From: Bog-159 sp963707465
Lineage (GTDB): Bacteria; Acidobacteriota; Terriglobia; Bryobacterales; Bryobacteraceae
DNA: 64,000 nt
NCBI GenBank assembly: GCA_963707465.1
Contig: CAVPQK010000028.1
Location: 1-64,000, forward strand
Direction of reading: 5' to 3'
The translations under genes and the position numbers were made by a program. This document shows, in pieces, positions 57,371 through 64,000 of the stretch; the first letter of the stretch is position 1; the number at the start of each line of letters is the position of its first letter. Under the pieces are notes generated by a model that did not search any database, was not told the origin of the DNA, and was given only the letters and a program-made list of their open reading frames with translations.

Positions 57371-58204
57371 ATGCCCTTCGCCGGCATGCACGTCCTCGCT
57401 CTGGAGAGCCGCCGCGCGGCGGAGATCGCCGAGTTGATTCGCAAACAGGGAGGCGAACCGGTAGTGGCTCCGTCGATGCGCGAAGCACCGCTGGACCGAA
57501 ACGAGGCGGCTTTTGAGTTCGCCGAGCGGCTCTTTGCCGGCGAGTTCGACATGATGATCCTGCTGACCGGCGTGGGCACGCGCCTGCTGCATCAGACGCT
57601 CGCGACGCGTTATGCACCGGAGCGCTTTGTCGAGGCCTTGCGCGGGATTACCGTGGTCGCCCGCGGACCGAAGCCGGCCGCCGTCCTGCGCGGACTCAAC
57701 GTGCCGGTCACGATCGCCGTGCCGGAGCCGAATACCTGGCGCGAGTTGCTGGCCGCTATCGGCGATCGCCCGGAGCGCCGCATTGCCGTCCAGGAATACG
57801 GACGCCCGAACGGCGAGCTGCTGGATGCCCTGCGCCAGCGCGGCGCGGAAGTGACCACCGTGCGCGTTTACCAATGGGACCTGCCGGAAGACAGCGAACC
57901 GCTGCGCGCTGCCGCCCGCCGCCTGGCCGCCGGCGAACTGCAGGTGGCGCTGTTCACCACATCGATTCAGATCGAGCACCTGCTGCGCATCGCCGCCGAG
58001 GGCGGGATCGAAGCGGCTGTGCTATCGGCCTTGCGCCGGATGGTGGTTGCCTCTATCGGTCCTACCACCAGCGAAGCGCTGGAAGAAGCCGGCGTGCACC
58101 CCGACCTGGAGCCCACGCATCCGAAGATGGGCTTCCTGGTCCAGGAGACGGCGCAGCGCGCGGAACAGATCCTGCGCGGCAAGAACCTGGGACGGGAAGG
58201 TTGA
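57371..58204 (+). CDS. hemD: Uroporphyrinogen-III synthase-like protein
   Basis: A 277-residue protein of the HemD family, which closes and inverts ring D of the linear tetrapyrrole in heme synthesis. Seen are VLALESRRAAEIAELIRKQG, MMILLTGVGTRLLHQTLA, ITVVARGPKPAAVLRGLNVP, RIAVQEYGRPNGELLDALRQ, VTTVRVYQWDLPEDSEPLRA, VALFTTSIQIEHLLRIAAEG and VASIGPTTSEALEEAGVHPD, the two-lobe pattern. Its isolation from other hem genes leaves open a non-housekeeping role such as a paralogue in a nearby pathway. The ATG at 57371 is chosen for family length. Confidence 0.82.
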   Translation: MPFAGMHVLALESRRAAEIAELIRKQGGEPVVAPSMREAPLDRNEAAFEFAERLFAGEFDMMILLTGVGTRLLHQTLATRYAPERFVEALRGITVVARGPKPAAVLRGLNVPVTIAVPEPNTWRELLAAIGDRPERRIAVQEYGRPNGELLDALRQRGAEVTTVRVYQWDLPEDSEPLRAAARRLAAGELQVALFTTSIQIEHLLRIAAEGGIEAAVLSALRRMVVASIGPTTSEALEEAGVHPDLEPTHPKMGFLVQETAQRAEQILRGKNLGREG

Positions 58205-58209
58205 CGGGA

Positions 58210-58398
58210 ATGCCGAAGTGCGCGGTGTGTGGCGGAGCGAGGGAAGTATTGTGCACGCGGTGCCGCGTGCCGGGATCGCGCGAGGTGGGGCGTCAAGCGA
58301 AGGTCTGCGAGGGCTGCAAACGCAGGGGGAAGATTGAGTGTCCGGCGTGCGGGGGCACCGGAAAAGCCGCCCGCGGCAGTGGCGTGACGGCCCACTAA
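58210..58398 (+). CDS. Small zinc-ribbon protein
   Basis: A 62-residue protein with four Cys pairs: CAVCGGAREVLCTRC, CEGCKRRGKIECPACGG. The CxxCxG spacing resembles the DnaJ zinc-binding domain, with two probable Zn sites. It begins at ATG 58210 (or at TTG 58201, which overlaps the hemD stop as TTGA). Such small ribbon proteins may bind RNA or partner proteins, but no function can be given. It is convergent with the gene at 58406. Confidence 0.7.
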   Translation: MPKCAVCGGAREVLCTRCRVPGSREVGRQAKVCEGCKRRGKIECPACGGTGKAARGSGVTAH

Positions 58399-58405
58399 CG
58401 ACCCG

Positions 58406-58978
58406 CTAGCGCTGGCCCAGCCATTCCAGCATGCTCAAAGCGACCTTTTCGACGCAGCACGACAGGACGTGGTCCAGATCGCTGGTCCACAAGCCGGTAC
58501 CGATGGAGAACACCAGCACTTCGGACGATTCAGATTCCCGAATGGCGGCCTCCATCTGATCGTGAACGGTCAAAGCGGCGGGCTCGCTCAAGGCATCCAG
58601 GAACCGCGCGAATGCCACGAACTCGAAGGCGAAATCGGCGCGCAACCGCGCGCGCATTTCAGGCGGAACGACGGCCACGATTTCCACCGGGCCGGTGCGC
58701 GAATCGTGGCAGTAGATCATGGCGACCGCGCAGTCGCTCAGGGCGTGGATTACGCTGAAGAACCGGGTGGCCGCTTCTCCCTGGACGTTGCAGCTCACCG
58801 GGCCATACCACGACCGGCCGTGCGCGGCTTGGAGCGCTTGCGCCAGGCGCCCGGACACGCGGGGGGAGGGGCTCAATCCGGTCGGCCCGTTCCACGACTC
58901 GGTGCGCGCATCCCAGCCGTATAGCTGGATGCGGCCTTCCTCGCCGCTCTGGGACGCGTAGGCGCGGTCAGGATGCAT
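58406..58978 (-). CDS. Soluble protein of unknown function
   Basis: A 190-residue protein without signal or span. Segments IQLYGWDARTESWNGPTGLS, WYGPVSCNVQGEAATRFFSV and VEIVAVVPPEMRARLRADFA show mixed alpha/beta character. A cysteine cluster near the end (VLSCCVEK) is not a known site. I do not recognise the family. It has no operon partner: it faces the zinc-ribbon gene and is followed by the gap before the TonB-dependent receptor's end. The ATG at 58978 has no clear ribosome site. Confidence 0.6.
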   Translation of the reverse strand: MHPDRAYASQSGEEGRIQLYGWDARTESWNGPTGLSPSPRVSGRLAQALQAAHGRSWYGPVSCNVQGEAATRFFSVIHALSDCAVAMIYCHDSRTGPVEIVAVVPPEMRARLRADFAFEFVAFARFLDALSEPAALTVHDQMEAAIRESESSEVLVFSIGTGLWTSDLDHVLSCCVEKVALSMLEWLGQR

Positions 58979-59072
58979 GGATACAACAGGGCAAGTATAG
59001 CATAAAAGGTCTTATAGTCTGTTTATGACCCGGCGGGATTGAGGATCAACGGGCGCGCCCGCTGCACGATCC

Positions 59073-62000
59073 CTAGAAAATGAGCTTCATGCCGAACTGA
59101 ATCTGCCGCGAGGTGGTCGCCGTCGCAGTGATCAACCCCGCTGACGGGCTGATCGCCGTGCCCGAGAAGACGATGGCGTTGGGCGTGCCGAAGTTGGCAT
59201 GGTTCATTATGTTGAAGAATTCCGAGCGGAGCTGGAGCTTCATTCGCTCGGCGATGGCGATGTCCTTCGCTAGCGACAGGTCCAGTTCCGCCAGTCCCGG
59301 GCCCAGGTAAGTGCCGCGGCCGAGGTCTCCGTATGTTCCGGCCGCGGGCAGGACGAACGCCGCCGGATTGAACCACTGGTTCGGGTTGCCCAGCACCACT
59401 GGTCCGCTGAATGCGGGGTTCGGGGAGGGCCGGTCGGGGTTTCGCGTATCGCCATCGCCGGACCGGTTCGCGCCGATCTGCGGAGTGAACGGGAAGCCGC
59501 TCAACAAGGTCGCAATTCCATTGACCCGCCATCCCCCCAGCCAGCGGTTATTGCCTCCAAAGGGCAGAGCGTACATCCAGGAGATGCTGCCCTGACTGGC
59601 TACGTCCAACGCGGAGGGTCCCCAGTCCCGCCCCAGATCGCTGCGATCCAGGATCATCTGCGCCTGGTTATTGGCTTGCGCGCCGGTGAGCGCGGAATTC
59701 ATGTCGAGACTCTTCGACCAGGTGTAATTGGCCCGGAATTCCAGGCCATGCGTGAGGCGGTGGCTCACGTCGACCTGGAGAGCGTTGTAACTGGTGTTGC
59801 CTTCCGTGTACCAGAAGAAACCTGCGCCCAGGTAAGGGTTCGGCCGCGTGCCGACGGGGATGTACTGCGCGCCGTCGGGCACCGTGCTGGTGGTGGTGCC
59901 CGGCGTTCCGCCCGCCTTGCAGCCGCCGGCGGTGGCGCAAATCTGGGCGGGGATGGTGTTGGGGTCCACGCTGAGAAGGCCGTGGTATCCGAACGATCCC
60001 ACGTAGGCCAGCCGCAGGACCGAGTTGCGATCGAGCTGCCGCTCCAGGGCGAAGCGCCACTCCTCGACCGTGGGCGTTTTGGCGTTGGGCTGTACGCCTT
60101 GCGGCGCGTAGGTGGTGCAAGGCGCGGGCACGCCAGGCCCGCAGGAGGGCGGCGGCACGACGTTCGGCAGAATGGGCAGGATCGAAGGCAGCGAGACGCC
60201 GGCGAACGAAAGGGCGCCGTTGTATGGCGGGACGGAATTCAGGAGAAAGCTGAGATCGTCGATCAGGGAGTAGTAAGTGCCGAAGCCGGCGCGCAGCACC
60301 GTACGGCCATTGCCGAAGATATCCCAAGCCAGCGCGATCCGCGGTCCGAACAAATGGGTCGCATTGTTTTGGGTGAAAGCGGAGTGGCCCACGATGGGCG
60401 TGGTTACCAGGATGCCGTCACCATTGGTGATGTAGTTGGCGGCGCGCCCGGCCTCTTCATTCCATCCGGTGGTGAATTCGTGCCGAATGCCTGCCTCGAA
60501 CGTGAGATTTGGCAGCAGCTTGATGGTGTCCTGGAGATACCAGGCCCCTTCCAGACTTCTCCAGCCCAGCTCACTCGGGCTGGGCACTACCTGGAAAGTG
60601 GTGACCTTGCCCTGCAGAAAGGTGGTCAGGCTGGCGAAGCTGGCTTGTCCCAACTGCCGCGAGGCGGTGTCATCGTTATCCTGCAAGCGCTGAAACCAAA
60701 TCCCGGCGCTGATTTGATGCTTCCCCGTGACGATTTGGACGCTGTCGGTCCCGGTGAAAAGATTGCGGCGGGTCCAGGCGTTCGCGGCATTGTTAGGCCC
60801 GGCGGAGACAACGGATCCCGAACCTGTGGTGGTCACGCCGCCGCCGATCACGATTCCGCCCGGCCCCAGCGCGCCGACAAACGAGTCGCTCGCCGGAAAG
60901 GAAGTCTCGGGGGCCGAATCCAGGTTAAAGCCCGCACGGGAGAATCCGGCGTCAAATGTATTCAGCACTCGCGGGGAAAAAACGTGGGTCTCCTGCGCGC
61001 TGGCGACCTGGGAGCGCAGCGTTTCATAAGACGCAAACAGCGGATCGGCCAGCGGGATGAGATTGTTTCCGTCATCGATCGTGTAGACGCCCGCGAGCCA
61101 ATCGCGACCGCCGAGCGCGTAATCGGCGCGGGTATTGCCGAAATCTTCACGGATGGCCTGGCGGGGATTGCTGTAGTCGAGCGCGGTGCCGGTGGGCAGC
61201 CCGCCGACGAGCCTCTCCGCGCCGTTTGCCTGAGGCCAAAAAGACATATAGGTGAGCATCGCCGGGTTCAAGTTCGCGACCGGTTTATATACGCCCGAAG
61301 CATTGGGCAGCATACCCAGGCGCGCTTCCGCGTCCGGAACGACGGCCACGTTGCTGACCGCCAGGGCCTCGCGGAAGCCTTCGTAATTACCAAACAGGAA
61401 CAGCTTGTTCTTCCGTAGCGGCCCGCCCAGCGCGCCTCCGAACTGATTCCGGCGAAAGGGAGGGACGGAAGCCTGATCGAAGAAGTTGCGGGCGTCGAGC
61501 GCGCTGTTGCGCAAGAACTCAAACACCGAACCGTGCAGCACGTTGGAGCCGGACTGGGTGGCGACGCTGACTTGAGCGCCGGCGCGCTTACCGTACTCCG
61601 CGCCGTAGGTATCGGTCACCACATTGAACTCGCGGATGGCGTCGATGCCCAGCAATTCTCCGCTGGCGCCTCCCGGGGTGACGCCGAGCTGGCTGGCGCC
61701 GGTGTATTCGATGCCATTCAACAGGAACAGGTTTTCCGCGGTCCGCCGGCCTTCCACCGAAAAAGTGTTGCCGTCGCTGGTACTGGTCTCGGCGCTCTTC
61801 AGGGCGCTGAAATTGATGGAGCCCGGATTCAGAGCGATCAGGTTATCGAAGCTTCTTCCGTTGAGCGGCAGATCTTTCACTTCGCGTTCGCCAACCATGC
61901 CGGCGGCCGACGCGGTGGTGGTGTTGACCACCGGCGCCTGCTCGGAAACCGTGACCTGCTGGGCCAGATCGCCAACTTCCAGGCGCAGGTTGGCGACCGC

Positions 62001-62285
62001 CTCCTGGCCTATGCGCAGATCGATACCGGAGCGCAAGGCCGCCTTGAACCCGGGCTTTTCCGCCTTCACCTCCTGCGGCCCGAGAGGCAGGGAGAGGACT
62101 TTGTAGTTGCCATCCGCATTTGTAGCAGTGGTGCGCGATGCGCCGGTCTCCAGGCTCTTGACCGTCACCGTGGCGCCCGCGATAGGGCTGCCGGAGGGAT
62201 CCTCCACTCTTCCGGAAATGGAGGCGGACTGGGCCCACGCCGGCGCGGCAATAAGGGCCGCAACCCAAAGCAGATGTCTAAACAT
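59073..62285 (-). CDS. Oar-like TonB-dependent receptor
   Basis: A 1070-residue outer-membrane protein: signal peptide (LLWVAALIAAPAWAQS), a carboxypeptidase-regulatory domain (SISGRVEDPSGSPIAGATVT, about 20-100), a plug (about 110-240, with EVKDLPLNGRSFDNLIALNP and AIREFNVVTDTYGAEYGKRA) and a large barrel ending in the aromatic-terminated QIQFGMKLIF. FEFLRNSALDARNFFD is a hallmark of acidobacterial Oar-type receptors. They import large ligands such as oligosaccharides or peptides or aid surface functions; the ligand is unknown. ATG 62285 is preferred over TTG 62294. Divergent from the pqq operon. Confidence 0.92.
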   Translation of the reverse strand: MFRHLLWVAALIAAPAWAQSASISGRVEDPSGSPIAGATVTVKSLETGASRTTATNADGNYKVLSLPLGPQEVKAEKPGFKAALRSGIDLRIGQEAVANLRLEVGDLAQQVTVSEQAPVVNTTTASAAGMVGEREVKDLPLNGRSFDNLIALNPGSINFSALKSAETSTSDGNTFSVEGRRTAENLFLLNGIEYTGASQLGVTPGGASGELLGIDAIREFNVVTDTYGAEYGKRAGAQVSVATQSGSNVLHGSVFEFLRNSALDARNFFDQASVPPFRRNQFGGALGGPLRKNKLFLFGNYEGFREALAVSNVAVVPDAEARLGMLPNASGVYKPVANLNPAMLTYMSFWPQANGAERLVGGLPTGTALDYSNPRQAIREDFGNTRADYALGGRDWLAGVYTIDDGNNLIPLADPLFASYETLRSQVASAQETHVFSPRVLNTFDAGFSRAGFNLDSAPETSFPASDSFVGALGPGGIVIGGGVTTTGSGSVVSAGPNNAANAWTRRNLFTGTDSVQIVTGKHQISAGIWFQRLQDNDDTASRQLGQASFASLTTFLQGKVTTFQVVPSPSELGWRSLEGAWYLQDTIKLLPNLTFEAGIRHEFTTGWNEEAGRAANYITNGDGILVTTPIVGHSAFTQNNATHLFGPRIALAWDIFGNGRTVLRAGFGTYYSLIDDLSFLLNSVPPYNGALSFAGVSLPSILPILPNVVPPPSCGPGVPAPCTTYAPQGVQPNAKTPTVEEWRFALERQLDRNSVLRLAYVGSFGYHGLLSVDPNTIPAQICATAGGCKAGGTPGTTTSTVPDGAQYIPVGTRPNPYLGAGFFWYTEGNTSYNALQVDVSHRLTHGLEFRANYTWSKSLDMNSALTGAQANNQAQMILDRSDLGRDWGPSALDVASQGSISWMYALPFGGNNRWLGGWRVNGIATLLSGFPFTPQIGANRSGDGDTRNPDRPSPNPAFSGPVVLGNPNQWFNPAAFVLPAAGTYGDLGRGTYLGPGLAELDLSLAKDIAIAERMKLQLRSEFFNIMNHANFGTPNAIVFSGTAISPSAGLITATATTSRQIQFGMKLIF

Positions 62286-62365
62286 ATAAATCAATAGTTT
62301 AGCGCCACCGCCCGCGCGCTCACAGGGTCAAACGGTCCAGTACTGCGCTGGTTGGCCTCGCATGG

Positions 62366-62387
62366 TATACTTTCTCGCATAGGAGGG
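62366..62387 (+). promoter_or_regulatory. -10 box and ribosome site of pqqA
   Basis: TATACT at 62366-62371 is 21 bases before the GTG start of pqqA, and AGGAGGG at 62381-62387 is a strong ribosome site four bases before it. No good -35 is visible at 17 bases, so activation may be needed or the -10 call may be wrong. Confidence 0.5.
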
Positions 62388-62391
62388 AAGC

Positions 62392-62469
62392 GTGAACTGG
62401 ACAACACCGGATTTTCAAGAAGTTTCAGTTAGTTGCGAGATCAATTCCTACGCACCGGCTGAAATCTAG
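62392..62469 (+). CDS. pqqA: PQQ precursor peptide PqqA
   Basis: A 25-residue ribosomally made peptide from GTG 62392 to the TAG at 62467-62469. It contains the Glu and Tyr that become the PQQ carbon skeleton, spaced E-x-x-x-Y (Glu16 and Tyr20, in CEINSYAPAEI); the start MNWTTPDFQEVSV is typical of PqqA. It follows a strong AGGAGGG site. It lies two bases before pqqB. Its small size means it is easily missed. The sequence and place, directly before pqqB and pqqC, make the call secure. Confidence 0.92.
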   Translation: MNWTTPDFQEVSVSCEINSYAPAEI

Positions 62470-62471
62470 CC

Positions 62472-63380
62472 GTGCTGGTGAGTGTGCTCGGCGCCGCAGC
62501 CGGCGGCGGATTCCCGCAGTGGAACTGCAATTGTGATAATTGCCGCCGGCTCCGCGCCGGGATTTTGCGCGCCAAGGCCCGCAGCCAAATCCAGGTAGCC
62601 GTGAGCGCGGATGGCCACGCATGGCACCTGCTGGGCGCGTCTCCCGATCTGAGCAAACAGATCGAATCCAATCCCTGCCTTCATCCCCGGCACGGCCCGC
62701 GCGATTCCCCGATTGCTTCCGTCGTGCTAACCTGCGCGGAAGTCGACCAGTCGCTGGGGCTGCTCCTGTTGCGCGAGATGCACACGTTTAAGGTGTATGC
62801 GACGGCGTCGGTGCGCGACATCCTGCGCGAAGACAACAGCATGTTCCGCATGCTGCACCGCGTGCCCGGACAAGTGGAGTGGCGCGTTTTTCGCCCCGGC
62901 ACGACTTTCGAAATCGAAAGCGGCTTACAGGTGGAAGCGATTCCGATGGGCGGCGGATACCCCAGCTATGTGAGCGGCGAGCGGCTGGCGGGCTGCCGCG
63001 CGGACGAAGCCGTGGTGGGGCTTTCGGTGCGAGGCGGGGGCCGCAGCCTGCTTTTCCTGCCGGGCGTTCCGGGAATCGACGATGCGCTGGTCGCGCGCAT
63101 GGAACAGAGCGATCTGGTATTGCTGGATGGAACCTTCTGGTCCGACGACGAATTCATCCGGGTGTGGCCGGAGGCACGCACCGCCAGGCAAATGGGGCAT
63201 CTGCCGATTTCCGGGCCGGGCGGCAGCCTGGAGCGCCTGGCCGGGCTCGGCCGCCCGCGCAAAGTCTTCCTGCACATCAACAACACCAACCCGATCCTGG
63301 ACGAAGATAGCGCCGAACATCGCGCGGTGCTGGAGGCCGGTTGGGAAGTGGCCTGCGACGGGATGACAATAACGTTATGA
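62472..63380 (+). CDS. pqqB: PQQ biosynthesis protein PqqB
   Basis: A 302-residue protein of the metallo-beta-lactamase fold. VLGAAAGGGFPQWNCNCDNC at the N-terminus is the diagnostic block, with a cysteine zinc site (CNCDNC), followed by the TCAEVDQSLGLLLLREMHTF block in place of the usual metal HxHxDH motif, and late LLDGTFWSDDE, MGHLPISGPGG and LHINNTNPILDE. PqqB acts as a hydroxylase/oxygen-dependent step on the Glu-Tyr intermediate. It begins with GTG 62472 and its stop overlaps the pqqC start (ATGA). Confidence 0.94.
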   Translation: MLVSVLGAAAGGGFPQWNCNCDNCRRLRAGILRAKARSQIQVAVSADGHAWHLLGASPDLSKQIESNPCLHPRHGPRDSPIASVVLTCAEVDQSLGLLLLREMHTFKVYATASVRDILREDNSMFRMLHRVPGQVEWRVFRPGTTFEIESGLQVEAIPMGGGYPSYVSGERLAGCRADEAVVGLSVRGGGRSLLFLPGVPGIDDALVARMEQSDLVLLDGTFWSDDEFIRVWPEARTARQMGHLPISGPGGSLERLAGLGRPRKVFLHINNTNPILDEDSAEHRAVLEAGWEVACDGMTITL

Positions 63381-64000
63381 GCGACGAACTCCTGACCGCC
63401 GCCGAGTTACACGCGCGCCTGCAATCGGTGGGCGACCAGTTTTATCACCACCGGCATCCGTTTCATCTGCGGATGCACGAGGGGCAACTGACGCGCGGCC
63501 AGTTGCAGGCCTGGGCCTTGAACCGCTATTACTACCAGAGCCGCATACCGATCAAGGATGCGATCATTCTGTCGCGTTCCGATGATCCCGAATTCCGGCG
63601 CGCGTGGCGCAAGCGCGTGGTGGATCACGACGGCAGCCGCGCCGGAGAAGGCGGCATCGAGCGCTGGCTGCAGTTGGCCGAGGCCACCGGGCTGGAGCGC
63701 GAGCGCGTCATCGGGGGCCGCGAGATCCTGCCGGGCACGCGCTACGCGGTGGATGCATATCTGAATCTGGTTTCGCGGGGGACCTTGCTCGAAGCCACGG
63801 CGTCTTCGTTGACGGAGCTGTTTTCCGGCCGTTTGATCGCCCTGCGCATGGATGCGATGCGCAAACATTATGCCTGGATGGAGCCGGGCTTATCGTACTT
63901 CCAGGCGCGGCTGACGCAGGCGCCCGAAGATGCCGCGTTCACCATCGATTGGGTCACCCGCCAGGCGGCCACGCGCGCCCAACAGGAGTCGGCCATCGCG
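63377..64000 (+). CDS. pqqC: PQQ synthase PqqC (cut by the window end)
   Basis: At least 208 residues, running past the right end of the window without a stop. PqqC catalyses the final eight-electron oxidation and ring closure to PQQ without cofactor. Diagnostic parts: FYHHRHPFHLRMHEGQLTRG, LQAWALNRYYYQSRIPIKDA, RWRKRVVDHDG-like RRAWRKRVVDHDGSRAGEGG, GLERERVIGGREILPGTRYA, TLLEATASSLTELFSGRLIA and HYAWMEPGLSYFQARLTQAP. Histidines and the RYYYQ tyrosines fit the active site. The ATG at 63377 overlaps the pqqB stop by four bases. pqqD and pqqE are expected just beyond the window. Confidence 0.93.
   Translation, partial: MSDELLTAAELHARLQSVGDQFYHHRHPFHLRMHEGQLTRGQLQAWALNRYYYQSRIPIKDAIILSRSDDPEFRRAWRKRVVDHDGSRAGEGGIERWLQLAEATGLERERVIGGREILPGTRYAVDAYLNLVSRGTLLEATASSLTELFSGRLIALRMDAMRKHYAWMEPGLSYFQARLTQAPEDAAFTIDWVTRQAATRAQQESAIA

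Noticed and set aside
1..64000. tRNA, rRNA and riboswitch genes
   Set aside because: No cloverleaf, rRNA core or known riboswitch pattern was seen by eye; a covariance-model search would be needed to exclude divergent small RNAs.

Overview
The window looks like a chromosome segment of a high-GC soil bacterium of the Acidobacteria, most like the Solibacter/Bryobacter group. This rests on family content, not on a database search: two adjacent von Willebrand proteins of the VWFA-related acidobacterial type, an Oar-like TonB-dependent receptor with an N-terminal carboxypeptidase-regulatory domain, a GloVer-type repeat protein, a PEP-CTERM protein, Tat-exported dehydratase and SMP-30 proteins, and many intergenic double-hairpin repeats. 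No rRNA, tRNA or CRISPR array was seen.

Layout. 1-3036 is an IS21-family element (istA, istB) with a third, translationally coupled gene resembling DUF4288. 3090-4001 is an orphan gene. About 4068-7440 is an IS66-family element (tnpA, tnpB, a broken DUF4338/DruA-like gene, tnpC) lying beside a 3' remnant of an enolase-superfamily gene. 7664-9474 holds an AAA ATPase plus DUF4276 pair, a possible defence module. 9525-12913 is sdhCAB. After a PEP-CTERM gene and an exported orphan, 24700 down to 14691 reads as one leftward respiratory block: Rieske protein, split cytochrome b, a 1028-residue octaheme cytochrome, a blue-copper-like protein, then ctaB, an ABC exporter pair, a Sco protein and a DUF420 protein, the last five joined by 4-8 base overlaps.

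24988-38391 is an accessory metabolic stretch: an esterase, a degenerate amidohydrolase, the TldE/TldD protease pair, a GloVer repeat protein, another esterase, a Tat-exported mandelate-racemase-like enzyme, a tandem array of four secreted paralogues (the last decayed), an SMP-30 lactonase and a GH5 glycosidase. 38429-45259 has an ArsR-SRPBCC-membrane protein operon, a cache/HAMP receptor without an output domain, a PQQ dehydrogenase coupled to a diheme cytochrome c, and an M20 peptidase. 45281-58978 has a hybrid histidine kinase, two VWA proteins, an S41 protease, a HigBA-like toxin-antitoxin pair, a glycosyltransferase, an MFS transporter, a GAF protein, a HemD-like protein and small orphans.

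The right end has the TonB-dependent receptor and, facing away from it, pqqA (25 residues), pqqB and pqqC, which runs off the window. The main functional thread is periplasmic oxidation feeding respiration: pqqABC would supply the cofactor of the quinoprotein at 41456-43027, whose electrons could pass through the coupled cytochrome c to the chain encoded at 14691-24700; sdhCAB feeds the same quinone pool. A second thread is mobile DNA and decay: two insertion sequences with non-transposase cargo, two pseudogenes, one gene remnant and at least ten dispersed hairpin repeats.
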